Source: DATLZU01 sp051293835
GTDB taxonomy: Bacteria > Nitrospirota > Nitrospiria > Nitrospirales > Nitrospiraceae
Length of the DNA stretch: 64,000 nucleotides
Assembly: GCA_051293835.1 (NCBI GenBank)
Contig: JBPKMA010000010.1
Location: 1-64,000, forward strand
Direction of reading: 5' to 3'
In this document: positions 49,362 through 57,556 of the stretch, piece by piece
Layout: the number at the start of each line of letters is the position of its first letter
How positions within the stretch are numbered: the first letter of the stretch is position 1
Notes under the pieces: generated by a model
Told to the model about the DNA's origin: nothing
The model's input: only the letters and a program-made list of their open reading frames with translations
Databases searched by the model: none
Position numbers and translations under genes: made by a program

Positions 49362-49565
49362 GTGAAAACGAAAGGGACGGTGAAGTGGTTCAACGATCGG
49401 AAAGGGTTTGGCTTTATTCGATTGGAAAGCGGGGAAGATGTGTTTGTGCACTATTCTGCCCTTCAAGGTGAGGGCTTTAAGACTCTCAAGGAAGGTGAAA
49501 GCGTCGAGTTCGACATTGTGCAGGGAGCTAAAGGGCCTCAGGCGGCTAATGTGATGAAAACCTGA
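49362..49565 (+). CDS. CspA-family cold-shock protein
   Basis: 67-residue single-stranded nucleic-acid chaperone. RNP1 is KGFGFI and RNP2 is DVFVHYSAL; the opening TKGTVKWFNDRKGFGF and the close GPQAANV are canonical. The start is a GTG with AAAGGAGG eight bases upstream. It has a long leader and its own terminator, so it is a single-gene unit. Confidence 0.95.
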   Translation: MKTKGTVKWFNDRKGFGFIRLESGEDVFVHYSALQGEGFKTLKEGESVEFDIVQGAKGPQAANVMKT

Positions 49566-49604
49566 CCTTTTCCTTCTGGTTCTTGCCCATTCTCATTGGA
49601 GAGG

Positions 49605-49632
49605 AGACCCCGCTCTCGTGGGTGGGGTCTTT
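49605..49632 (+). terminator. Rho-independent terminator of the cold-shock gene
   Basis: AGACCCC (49605-49611) and GGGGTCT (49624-49630) form a 7-bp stem around a 12-nt loop, followed by TTT. It lies 40 bp after the cold-shock stop codon. Confidence 0.7.
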
Positions 49633-49708
49633 CCCGTTGCTACCGCGAGTTGGGGAAAGGGGGGTGTGCGTCTACCCTCTGGCATTCAACCCTCCTTAGC
49701 CTGTTTTC

Positions 49709-49737
49709 TTGACAAAACCCCTTGAAACTGCTAGCGT
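49709..49737 (+). promoter_or_regulatory. Promoter of the TPR gene
   Basis: TTGACA (49709-49714), a 17-nt spacer and TAGCGT (49732-49737) preceded by TGC as an extended -10. The predicted start near 49744 lies only ~13 nt before the GTG at 49757, leaving room for just the GGAGG site. Confidence 0.5.
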
Positions 49738-49756
49738 TTGCGTATCGTGGAGGTTC

Positions 49757-52105
49757 GTGTTGGCGGTCGATCGCAGTACGATCCTGCAAAATGCGCAGCT
49801 CTTTGCCTCGCGAGGCCAGTTTGAAGCCGCCATCGCTGAATGGAAGAAACTCACCGCGGAAGCCTCCACCGACGGCACCGTTTACAACGCAATCGGCGAT
49901 CTCCATCTGAAACGCAATGCGCCGGGCGAGGCGATTGTGGCCTACCTTCAGGCGGCCGCGGCATTTCGTGCCGAAGGCGCCACGCTCAAGGCGATCGCCG
50001 CCTACAAGAAAGTCCTCAAAGTCGATCCCTCGCGGTATGAGGTGTACCGTCATCTCGGCGATTTGAATGCGGAGCGAGGGCTACTGAGTAGCGCGGTCGC
50101 CGATTACTTGACGCTTGGCAAGCACTATCTCAAGGAAGGTAAGACCAAGGAAGCGCTGGAGATTTACAAGAAAATCGTCAGTCAGGATCCGTCAAACCTT
50201 GACGCGCAGCAGCGTGTCGCCGAGTTGTGTCTCCAGGAAAATTTGCAGGAAGAGGCCGTTAACGTATACCTGCAACTTGGACGAGAACGGTCGGCACAGC
50301 AGCGTTATGACGAAGCCCGGGACGCCTATCTAGCCGTGCTTCGGATCGATCCCCACAACAAAGAGGCGGCTCAGTACGTTCAGAATTATACCAAGGTTGC
50401 GGATGAAGGCGTGCGCGAGACCTGGCCGAGCCCGAGTCAGTCGGTATTGCCTGCGAAGAGCGCGGAACCGGCGAGTCTGTTGGCCGAGGCGACCAGGCGC
50501 ATGGAGGAAGGACAGTACGCGGGCGCCGAAGCGATCCTCACGCAACTGCTGACCCGCGAGCCGGGGAATCCACAGGTTTGTCAGTTGCTCGCCCGGCTTC
50601 ACCTCCGACGAGGGGATCTGCAAGTCGCACTCAATGAATACCGGTTTCTGGCCGGGGCGGCCATGCGGGCGCACGATTTTGCCTTGGCCGAATCCCTCAT
50701 CAACGAATATCTACAGGTTGAGCCGACGTGCGTCGCGCTCCTCGAAATGCTGGGTTCTCTGTGCGAGCAAAGAGGTGACACCGCCGCCGCGGCCATCCAT
50801 TACGGCAAAGCCATCGAGGTTCTGTTAGAACATCCGGAACCCGGTCTACCGACGTTATCGGCCGAACTTTACGCCAAGGTCAAGCTCTTGGCCCCAGCCA
50901 GCCCAGTGATTCAGAAATTCGCGCACGTTTTCGAACCCGACGCCGTCGCAGGTGAGCGTACTGTTACGGAGGAGACTCGCGGCGAAGTCGTGAATTCGGA
51001 CGCGGGGAGCGGAGGCTTTGCTCTCCGGGGGGCGGAGCCGGACGACGTGTGGACCACTACATCCAAAGTCAATCTGAAGCAAGACCGACACTTTTCATCC
51101 GCTTCTGCCATGCCCGACATGCAGCCGACGGTTCAAGCGGTGCAAGAGGAGGGCATGCCACGTTCCAAGGATCGCGATGCTAAGGACCGGCTGGATTTAC
51201 TTGATCGGGTCCGGACGTTGATTCTCAATCAACGGTACGTAGCGGCCGAAACGATTCTTTCTCAGTTGCTGGCCGAGCAGCCCGATGATTGGGAAGCGCT
51301 CCGACTGATGGGACGGCTGCTCGAAGAGAAGGGGGATGGCGCGACTGCTGCGCTCCAGTATGCCAAGGCGCTAGATATTCTGCTTCAGCGTTCCGATGGG
51401 GATACGGAATTGCTGACAACCGAGTTGTATCACAAAGTGAAAGCGCTGGCGCGGGCCAGTCCCGTGGTGGCCAACCTGGCGTCTCGCTTCGAACCGATCA
51501 TGCGCGATCGAACTCCTGCGTCGCCTCCGGCTGTTTCCGGTGCGGTGGATGCGCCACGCGCTGCCGATGAGCCGCCCACGTCAGCCGAGCAGCCGCAGGA
51601 CATGCGCATCGAGGAAGAAGAGGATGAGATCCGATATACACTCGGCGTTGCGTACAAAAATATGGGCCTATTAGAGGAAGCGATCGAGGAGTTCCGGTTA
51701 TCCATGCAGGGCTCGAAATGGTTCATGGACGCCTCGCTCATGCTGGCGCGCTGTCTGGGTGAACAAGGACAGCACAAGGCGGCCATCGCGCATTTGGAAC
51801 AAACCTTGGCCGATCCCCGCTGCGTCGGCGACAAGACGCTGGCTGTCCGGTATGAATTGGGACTTCTGTACGAAGCCGAGGGGCTGTTTGAGAGCGCGCT
51901 CAGGGTCTATGAAACGATTCCACAGTTCCAGGATGTGCCGCGGCGGATCCAGTGGATCCGCGAACGGGATCGCGGCGATGAGTCGAACGCCGCGACGTTG
52001 GCACTGGCGAAGCTGGAGACTCGGGGCGGATACGGCCAACCGGTCCACGCCGCATCGGTGCCTCCTCAGCAGGAGCGGAAGAAACGGCGTATTTCTTATC
52101 TCTAG
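49757..52105 (+). CDS. Large tetratricopeptide-repeat protein
   Basis: 782 residues from the GTG at 49757, chosen because GGAGG lies four bases upstream and because the longer frame to 49709 would begin at the promoter's -35 box. No signal peptide. At least ten TPR-like helix pairs run from the N-terminus (ASRGQFEAAIAEWKKL, RNAPGEAIVAYLQAAAAF, AYKKVLKVDPSRYEVYRHLG, KEALEIYKKIVSQDPSN, EARDAYLAVLRIDPHN), interrupted by two low-complexity linkers (residues ~230-250 and ~410-470). A second TPR block near the C-terminus (TLGVAYKNMGLLEEAIEEF) follows. The partner is probably the ExeA-like ATPase encoded 15 bp downstream. TPR scaffolds of this kind often organise type IV pili or secretion platforms. 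Confidence 0.85.
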   Translation: MLAVDRSTILQNAQLFASRGQFEAAIAEWKKLTAEASTDGTVYNAIGDLHLKRNAPGEAIVAYLQAAAAFRAEGATLKAIAAYKKVLKVDPSRYEVYRHLGDLNAERGLLSSAVADYLTLGKHYLKEGKTKEALEIYKKIVSQDPSNLDAQQRVAELCLQENLQEEAVNVYLQLGRERSAQQRYDEARDAYLAVLRIDPHNKEAAQYVQNYTKVADEGVRETWPSPSQSVLPAKSAEPASLLAEATRRMEEGQYAGAEAILTQLLTREPGNPQVCQLLARLHLRRGDLQVALNEYRFLAGAAMRAHDFALAESLINEYLQVEPTCVALLEMLGSLCEQRGDTAAAAIHYGKAIEVLLEHPEPGLPTLSAELYAKVKLLAPASPVIQKFAHVFEPDAVAGERTVTEETRGEVVNSDAGSGGFALRGAEPDDVWTTTSKVNLKQDRHFSSASAMPDMQPTVQAVQEEGMPRSKDRDAKDRLDLLDRVRTLILNQRYVAAETILSQLLAEQPDDWEALRLMGRLLEEKGDGATAALQYAKALDILLQRSDGDTELLTTELYHKVKALARASPVVANLASRFEPIMRDRTPASPPAVSGAVDAPRAADEPPTSAEQPQDMRIEEEEDEIRYTLGVAYKNMGLLEEAIEEFRLSMQGSKWFMDASLMLARCLGEQGQHKAAIAHLEQTLADPRCVGDKTLAVRYELGLLYEAEGLFESALRVYETIPQFQDVPRRIQWIRERDRGDESNAATLALAKLETRGGYGQPVHAASVPPQQERKKRRISYL

Positions 52106-52120
52106 CATGCACGTCCCCCT

Positions 52121-52936
52121 ATGAGCCTCCTCGAGTTCTTTCACCTGAAAGAAAGTCCCTTCTCTACCACCGTCGACAGTCGATTCTTCTTCAAGGCGCA
52201 GCAGCATGCCGAAGCGCTGGTCCGGCTGAAGCACGCTGCCGAACATATGAAAGGTCTGGCGGTCCTGGTCGGTGACATCGGAACGGGCAAAACGACCCTG
52301 GCGACACGGTTACTGGAAGATCTGGAAACGGAAGAGTATGAGGCGGCTCTGTTGGTCGTCATCCATGCGGCGGTGACGTCGGAGTGGATGCTCCGAAAGT
52401 TGGCGTTGCAGCTCGAAATTCCTTCCCCGGCCGACACCAAGACCGAATTGTTGACGCAACTCTCCCGGCGGCTGCAGGAGATCTTCGAGTCCGGCAAAAA
52501 AACGGTGGTGCTCATCGACGAGGCGCAGATGTTACGCAGTCGCGATCTGATGGAAGATTTTCGCGGGCTGCTCAATATCGAGCTGGACGGTCAGAAGGCG
52601 GTGACCTTCATTCTTTTCGGACTGCCCGAACTGGATGCGGTGCTGGCGTTGGATCCGCCGCTTCATCAGCGAGTCGCCATGCGCTACCAATTAACGCCTC
52701 TGGATGCCGCCGGTACGGAAGCCTATGTCAATCATCGGCTCCAGGTCGCCGGCGCGAAGAACGCCCTTTTCAAGCCCGCTACATTCCCGTTGATCGCCCG
52801 GTATTCGCAGGGCATTCCGCGGCTGATCAACACCATTTGCGACAACGCCCTCCTGGAAAGCTACCTGCGCAAGCAGGATCGCATCGAACCCGACCTGATT
52901 GACGAAGTGGCGCGGGACCTCGTACTCGCAAAGTAA
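52121..52936 (+). CDS. ExeA/GspA-like AAA ATPase behind the TPR gene
   Basis: 271 residues. It starts LLEFFHLKESPFSTTVDSRF as in ExeA relatives, Walker A is VGDIGTGKTTLATRLLED, Walker B VVLIDEAQML, then GLLNIEL, FGLPELDAVL, HQRVAMRYQL and GIPRLINTICDNALLESYL. No membrane or peptidoglycan-binding part is attached. It is a paralogue of the ATPase at 40117. The convergent reductase gene ends 8 bp away. Confidence 0.87.
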   Translation: MSLLEFFHLKESPFSTTVDSRFFFKAQQHAEALVRLKHAAEHMKGLAVLVGDIGTGKTTLATRLLEDLETEEYEAALLVVIHAAVTSEWMLRKLALQLEIPSPADTKTELLTQLSRRLQEIFESGKKTVVLIDEAQMLRSRDLMEDFRGLLNIELDGQKAVTFILFGLPELDAVLALDPPLHQRVAMRYQLTPLDAAGTEAYVNHRLQVAGAKNALFKPATFPLIARYSQGIPRLINTICDNALLESYLRKQDRIEPDLIDEVARDLVLAK

Positions 52937-52944
52937 CGGTTCGG

Positions 52945-53895
52945 TTACACCACCCGATTAGGCGCCGGCCGTCCTTCTAAGACGGCTTGCACGTTTTCCA
53001 CGCAGATCATGCCCATCCGGATGCGCGTGTCGAGCGTCGCCGAGCCCAGGTGGGGCAGCAACACGACGTTGGGGAGTTTGCGGAGGCCGGGGTGGATTTC
53101 CGGTTCCCGTTCGTACACGTCCAGTCCAGCGCCGGCGAGACGCCCGGCATGGAGCGCTTCCACCAAAGCCGCTTCGTCCACCACTGGGCCGCGCGAAGTG
53201 TTGATTAAAAACGCGGTGGGCTTCATGCAGGCGAATGCCTGCTGGCCGAGCAGATGGTGTGTGTCGGGCGTCAGCGGAACGTGAACCGTGATGAAATCCG
53301 ACTCGGTCAGCACATCATGGAGCGGCCTGAATTCCCACTGAGGATTGCCTTCCACAGGATGGCGGCTGTTGTAGAGCACCCGCATATGGAAACCGGCGGC
53401 GCGACGCGCCACGGCTTGTCCGATCCGGCCCATGCCGATCACCCCGAGCGTTTTTCCCCAAACGTCGACACCCAGCATCTGGGTGGGCGCCCAGCCGGTC
53501 CAGCGGAGCCCCCGCACCACCCGGTCGCCCTCGACGACGCGGCGAGCTGTGGCCAGGATCAGGGCCCAAGTTAAGTCGGCGGTCGTATCGGTCAGCACAT
53601 CCGGGGTGTTGGTGACGATGATGCCGCGGGCGCGGGCGGCGTCCAAATCGATGTTGTTGTAGCCCACGGCGTAATTGGCCAGGATTTTCAGTTGCGGCGC
53701 GTGGCTCAGTACCGCGTCGTCGATCACCTCCGTCAAGGTACAGATGGCCGCCTCCGCCTCTCGGAGGCCGTCCAGCAGTGCTTGGCGGGACGGGGGGGCG
53801 ACAGCGGGAACCGCCGTGAGTCGAAACCGCTTGTGGATTACGACCATGACCGGCTCGGGAAGCAGGCGCGAGAGGTACAAGGCAGGCAATCTCAT
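52945..53895 (-). CDS. D-2-hydroxyacid dehydrogenase, glyoxylate/hydroxypyruvate reductase type
   Basis: 316-residue NAD(P)H-dependent enzyme of the GyaR/GhrB group. Substrate loop LANYAVGYNNIDLDAA, nucleotide-binding LGVIGMGRIGQAVARRA, INTSRGPVVDEAALVEAL with the catalytic arginine region, LDVYEREPE and the catalytic histidine in VLLPHLGSATLDTR. It probably reduces glyoxylate or hydroxypyruvate. It diverges from the FAD/Fe-S 2-hydroxyacid dehydrogenase gene with an 84-96-bp shared control region, so the two enzymes may interconvert the same 2-hydroxyacid and 2-oxoacid. Confidence 0.9.
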   Translation of the reverse strand: MRLPALYLSRLLPEPVMVVIHKRFRLTAVPAVAPPSRQALLDGLREAEAAICTLTEVIDDAVLSHAPQLKILANYAVGYNNIDLDAARARGIIVTNTPDVLTDTTADLTWALILATARRVVEGDRVVRGLRWTGWAPTQMLGVDVWGKTLGVIGMGRIGQAVARRAAGFHMRVLYNSRHPVEGNPQWEFRPLHDVLTESDFITVHVPLTPDTHHLLGQQAFACMKPTAFLINTSRGPVVDEAALVEALHAGRLAGAGLDVYEREPEIHPGLRKLPNVVLLPHLGSATLDTRIRMGMICVENVQAVLEGRPAPNRVV

Positions 53896-53951
53896 CAGAA
53901 GTGCATCTTAATGGATCGTCGGTCGCACGACAACGCCTGGCAGCCGAAGCC

Positions 53952-53981
53952 TTGTTCTCTTCGGATTGGTACGTCTAGAAT
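53952..53981 (+). promoter_or_regulatory. Promoter of the FAD/Fe-S dehydrogenase gene
   Basis: TTGTTC (53952-53957), an 18-nt spacer and TAGAAT (53976-53981, one base off consensus). The predicted start near 53988 is only ~4 nt before the ATG at 53992, suggesting a nearly leaderless message. Confidence 0.45.
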
Positions 53982-53991
53982 GGGGCTGCAC

Positions 53992-56829
53992 ATGCCGCTT
54001 ATCCTTCCCGAACGAACCCAAGCCGTCGCCGCGGACCTCCGCCGTCTGATCGGAAGCGCCAAGGTCCGCGACGATTTTCCGACCCTGACCGCCTATGCGG
54101 TAGACGCCAGCATCTATCGTGTTCCCCCACAAGCCGTTGTCTTGGTTGACTCGGAGGACGATATTCAGCGGGTCGTGGACTATGCGGTTGCGCGCGGCGT
54201 GCCGATCACCCCGCGTGCGGCCGGCACCAACCTGACCGGGTCGGCCATCGGTTCCGGCGTCATCTTGGACGTTTCCCGCCTGAACCGCGTGCTCGAACTC
54301 AACCGCGAGGAAAAATGGGTGCGCGTCCAGCCCGGCCTCGTCCTGGCTGAACTGAACCAGTACTTGGCGCGGTACGGGTTGCTCTTCGGTCCTGACCCCT
54401 CCAGCGGGGAGATGTGCAAGCTGGGAGGCATGCTGGCCAACAATTCCTCCGGACCTCATACACTGCGGTATGGGTCGGTAAAGGATAACGTTTTCCGCCT
54501 CCGCATCTATCTCGAATCGGGTGGCTGGCTGGAGGCGCGACCCTATCCGCTCGCCGATCCAGCATGCGAGCAGGTCTGCTCCAGCTATCCCGCACTTCGC
54601 GAGGTGCTCACATTGGTGCGTCGCCACGCGGCCCTGATTCAGGCCAAGCGGCCGTCGGTGAGCAAGAACAGTTGCGGGTACAATCTTTTCGGCCTGGTGG
54701 AGGGATTGGAGCAGGGCCTGTTCGATCTCCCCAAACTCTTCGTCGGGAGCGAAGGAACATTGGGCATCATCAGCGAAGCGACGCTTCGGCTGGTGGACAA
54801 ACCCAAAGCCACACTCACCGCGCTCATTCACTTCCGCTCGCTCGAGGAAGTGGGGGAGGCGGTGCCGCAACTGCTCGGCCTCTCGCCGAGCGCCTTGGAA
54901 GTGATGGATGCCAATACGCTCGACCTCATTGGCCGGGCCCGGCACAGTATTCCAGCCGACGCCGCCGCGACCTTGCTGGCTGAGGTAGATGCGGACAGGG
55001 AGGCGACGGACCTAAAGGAGACGGCTGAACGGATGGCCGCCATCTGCCGTCACTACCGGCTGGCGGCGGACCTGGCCGTCGCGTTCGACCGCGACCAGCG
55101 CGATCAGCTCTGGAAAGCGAGAAAGGCGCTTTATCCGACTCTCTACCGGTTCGACACCAAAAAGAAACCGATCAACTTCGTGGACGACGTGGTCGTGCAG
55201 GCCGATCGGATCGGCGAGTTGATCCGTTATCTGGAGGAGTTCTTCCGCAGCCGACGCGTCCCGGTTGCGATCTTCGGGCATATCGGCAACGGCAATGCGC
55301 ACATCGTGCCCCTGTTGGATGTAAACGACGAGCGCGATTTCGCGCAGATGGTCGAAAGCTACCATGATATTCACCGGATCGTCCTCGAGCGGTTCGGCGG
55401 CTCGATCTGCGGCGAGCACGGCGACGGACGGGTGCGCGCCGCATACGTCCGCCACATGTTCGGCGAGGAGCTGTACGAGCTGTTCGTCCGGGTCAAGCGC
55501 GCGTTTGATCCAGCCGGCATCCTCAATCCCGGCGTCAAGATCAGCGATGTCCCGTTCACCGACCATATTGATTACGTGCGGCTGTCCAAGCCCTGCGCCA
55601 CCTGCGCCAAGTGCAATTCGGTTTGTCCGGTGTACGACGTCTTCCAGTCGGAAGACATGAGCTCGCGGGGTTGGTTCGAGATCGTCACCTCGAAGGACTA
55701 CAGCTATCTCAACTCCCGGCGGGTGGTCGAGGCCTGCCTCAACTGTAAGTCCTGCCGGACCGTCTGTCCGGCCGGTGTAGATGTGGCTGAGCTGATTCTC
55801 CGACGGCGGGCTGAGCATCCGAACCGGGCGGCCGGGCTGATTTTCAAATTGCACGCGCGGCCTTGGCTGTTCGAGCCTCTCCTCAAACTGGCTGCGCGGA
55901 CTCAATGGTTATGGGATCGACCGGGCGCTAGGGCGTGGCTGGAGCGCCTCTCGCGTCCGTTCATGCGGCTGATCGCGGAGCGCGCGCGGATTCCACGCGA
56001 GATGGTCCTGCCGAAGCTCGCTCGCCGCCATCTGCGGGAACGATATCCCGAGTTGGTCGAGCGGGCATGCGGCGGCCGCGGAGGCGTCGCCTACTTTCAC
56101 GGCTGCGCGGCCAACTACTTCGACGATGGCGTAGGTGATGCCGTCATCGCCGTGTTGCGGCGGCACGGCGTGGAGCCGGCGCTGCCGCCGCAACGGTGTT
56201 CGGGCACGCCGATCGAAACCTACGGCCATCTCGATTTGGTCAAAGAGGGGGCACGGTTCAATCTGCGATCCTTTGCCTCGTTCGACACGATCGTCACCGG
56301 CTGCGCTTCCTGCACGCTTATGCTGAAGGATTATCCCAAGTTGTTTGCAGGTGAGCCGGAGCAGCGGGCAGCCGAGCAGTTGGCCGGGAAGGTCGTGCAC
56401 ATTTCGGAGTTTGTGGCCAATTCGCCGAAGTCGCCGGCGACCCGCACCCTGTCGCCGGGGCTGCGCCGGATAACCTACCATTCATCCTGCCACCTCCGTG
56501 CGACCGGCGTGACCAAAGAGCCGCGCCAGATTCTGGCGGCGTTGCCCGGGGTCGAGTTCGTCGAGATGCAGGACGCCGATCGCTGCGCGGGCGGGGCGGG
56601 CACTTACATCGTCAAGGACTACGACACGTCCCAGAAGATCTTCCAGCGCAAGCGGCGGGCGATCGAGCAAAGCGGCGCGGAGATTGTGGCGACCAGTTGC
56701 CCGGCCTGCATGATCCAATTGACCAATGGACTGCGAGGACGAGTCCAAGTCAAGCATGTGGCGCAGGTGCTGCAGGAGGCCTATGAAGCAGCGGGGCAGA
56801 CTAACGAGGGACAAGGGTCGGAAACCTGA
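53992..56829 (+). CDS. Fused FAD-binding and Fe-S 2-hydroxyacid dehydrogenase
   Basis: 945 residues. N-terminal FAD_binding_4 domain (VVLVDSEDDIQRVVDYA, ITPRAAGTNLTGSAIG, GMLANNSSG), FAD-oxidase C-terminal domain (FVGSEGTLGIISEATLRL, FGHIGNGNAHI, GSICGEHGDGRV), two 4Fe-4S motifs (CATCAKCNSVCP near residue 535 and CLNCKSCRTVCP near 585), then two cysteine-rich CCG domains (FHGCAANYFDDG, TGCASC, HSSCHLRATG, ADRCAGGAG, TSCPACMIQL). This is the GlcD-GlcF fusion type that oxidises glycolate or D-lactate and feeds electrons to the respiratory chain. The ATG at 53992 is preferred over that at 53980, which lies inside the -10 box. The stop overlaps the small cytochrome gene. Confidence 0.92.
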   Translation: MPLILPERTQAVAADLRRLIGSAKVRDDFPTLTAYAVDASIYRVPPQAVVLVDSEDDIQRVVDYAVARGVPITPRAAGTNLTGSAIGSGVILDVSRLNRVLELNREEKWVRVQPGLVLAELNQYLARYGLLFGPDPSSGEMCKLGGMLANNSSGPHTLRYGSVKDNVFRLRIYLESGGWLEARPYPLADPACEQVCSSYPALREVLTLVRRHAALIQAKRPSVSKNSCGYNLFGLVEGLEQGLFDLPKLFVGSEGTLGIISEATLRLVDKPKATLTALIHFRSLEEVGEAVPQLLGLSPSALEVMDANTLDLIGRARHSIPADAAATLLAEVDADREATDLKETAERMAAICRHYRLAADLAVAFDRDQRDQLWKARKALYPTLYRFDTKKKPINFVDDVVVQADRIGELIRYLEEFFRSRRVPVAIFGHIGNGNAHIVPLLDVNDERDFAQMVESYHDIHRIVLERFGGSICGEHGDGRVRAAYVRHMFGEELYELFVRVKRAFDPAGILNPGVKISDVPFTDHIDYVRLSKPCATCAKCNSVCPVYDVFQSEDMSSRGWFEIVTSKDYSYLNSRRVVEACLNCKSCRTVCPAGVDVAELILRRRAEHPNRAAGLIFKLHARPWLFEPLLKLAARTQWLWDRPGARAWLERLSRPFMRLIAERARIPREMVLPKLARRHLRERYPELVERACGGRGGVAYFHGCAANYFDDGVGDAVIAVLRRHGVEPALPPQRCSGTPIETYGHLDLVKEGARFNLRSFASFDTIVTGCASCTLMLKDYPKLFAGEPEQRAAEQLAGKVVHISEFVANSPKSPATRTLSPGLRRITYHSSCHLRATGVTKEPRQILAALPGVEFVEMQDADRCAGGAGTYIVKDYDTSQKIFQRKRRAIEQSGAEIVATSCPACMIQLTNGLRGRVQVKHVAQVLQEAYEAAGQTNEGQGSET

Positions 56830-57062
56830 TGTTCAAGAAGGCGGACTGGATCTTCGTCGCTCTGGCCGTTCTGGTCGTTATCGGTGTTTCGTTGTTGCCG
56901 TCTCCGCGCGATCGGAACCCTCCGGTGCCCAACTCCCAAGACCATCGGGCAATAACGGCCGAACCGGAGTGCCTCCGCTGCCATGTTGTCGGCGGCACGC
57001 GGCCTTTGCCGGCCCGGCATCCGAAGCGGCAAGATTGCTTTCGGTGCCACCGGCGGATGTGA
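56829..57062 (+). CDS. Small membrane-anchored dihaem c-type cytochrome
   Basis: 77 residues with an N-terminal anchor (WIFVALAVLVVIGVSLL) and two CXXCH haem sites, CLRCH and CFRCH, spaced 21 residues apart in the periplasmic part. HRAITAEPE and PARHPKRQD supply extra histidines as possible axial ligands. The ATG overlaps the stop of the FAD/Fe-S dehydrogenase, so the two are translationally coupled and the cytochrome is a likely electron acceptor or membrane link for that enzyme. The size is close to split NapB- or NrfB-type fragments, but it matches no named family I know. Confidence 0.85.
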   Translation: MFKKADWIFVALAVLVVIGVSLLPSPRDRNPPVPNSQDHRAITAEPECLRCHVVGGTRPLPARHPKRQDCFRCHRRM

Positions 57063-57229
57063 CCGGGGATTGAGGGTGCCGGGATCGCAGGATCGGGATA
57101 AAATAAAAAAAGGATAGCGGGGTAACGGGGTACTGGGTAAGGAGCAGGGGAAGAGGGACAACGAGTTGGCGGTAACTCGATACCTCGGTGCGCCATGACC
57201 CCAAAATCGTTGCGTAATGGAGCAGGGAA

Positions 57230-57508
57230 ATGGTGACGGTGTTGTTGTTCGGGCTCACGCTGCGCGACAGCGTGGGGGAGTCGGAAGTGGGAGTGGAAAT
57301 CAGCGAGCCGATGTCCGTGAAGAAGCTCATCGAAGCCAATCAGGACCGATTGGCCGGCCTCCTACCCTTCATGAATAGGGGGGAATTGCTGGTTACCGTC
57401 AACAAAAAGGTCGGGACGCTCGATTCGACTGTGAAAGACGGGGATGTCGTCAAGCTCACTCATCAATTTAATCCGATCTATGAAGGCGCACGCTGGCACA
57501 ATCCCTAA
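57230..57508 (+). CDS. MoaD/ThiS-like ubiquitin-fold protein without a GG terminus
   Basis: 92 residues with a beta-grasp pattern: VTVLLFGLTLRDSVG, a helix VKKLIEANQDRL, and LLVTVNKKVGTLDSTVKDGD then VVKLTHQF. Sulfur carriers of this fold end in Gly-Gly for adenylation; this one ends YEGARWHNP, so it cannot be activated unless cleaved after a glycine (only the EG is available). No moa or thi gene is adjacent. GGAG lies about 12 nt before the ATG. The 167 bp upstream contain a short G-rich repeat (GGGGTAAC, GGGGTACT, GGGTAAGG). Confidence 0.75.
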   Translation: MVTVLLFGLTLRDSVGESEVGVEISEPMSVKKLIEANQDRLAGLLPFMNRGELLVTVNKKVGTLDSTVKDGDVVKLTHQFNPIYEGARWHNP

Positions 57509-57556
57509 ACCGCGGCTCTGGTGAAGGGCAAGGAACGGGAGCAAGAAAGACGGGAA

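Noticed and set aside
57070..57170. G-rich near-repeats GGGGTAAC/GGGGTACT/GGGTAAGG
   Set aside because: Considered as a CRISPR-like or regulatory repeat; units are too short and irregular and have no spacers.
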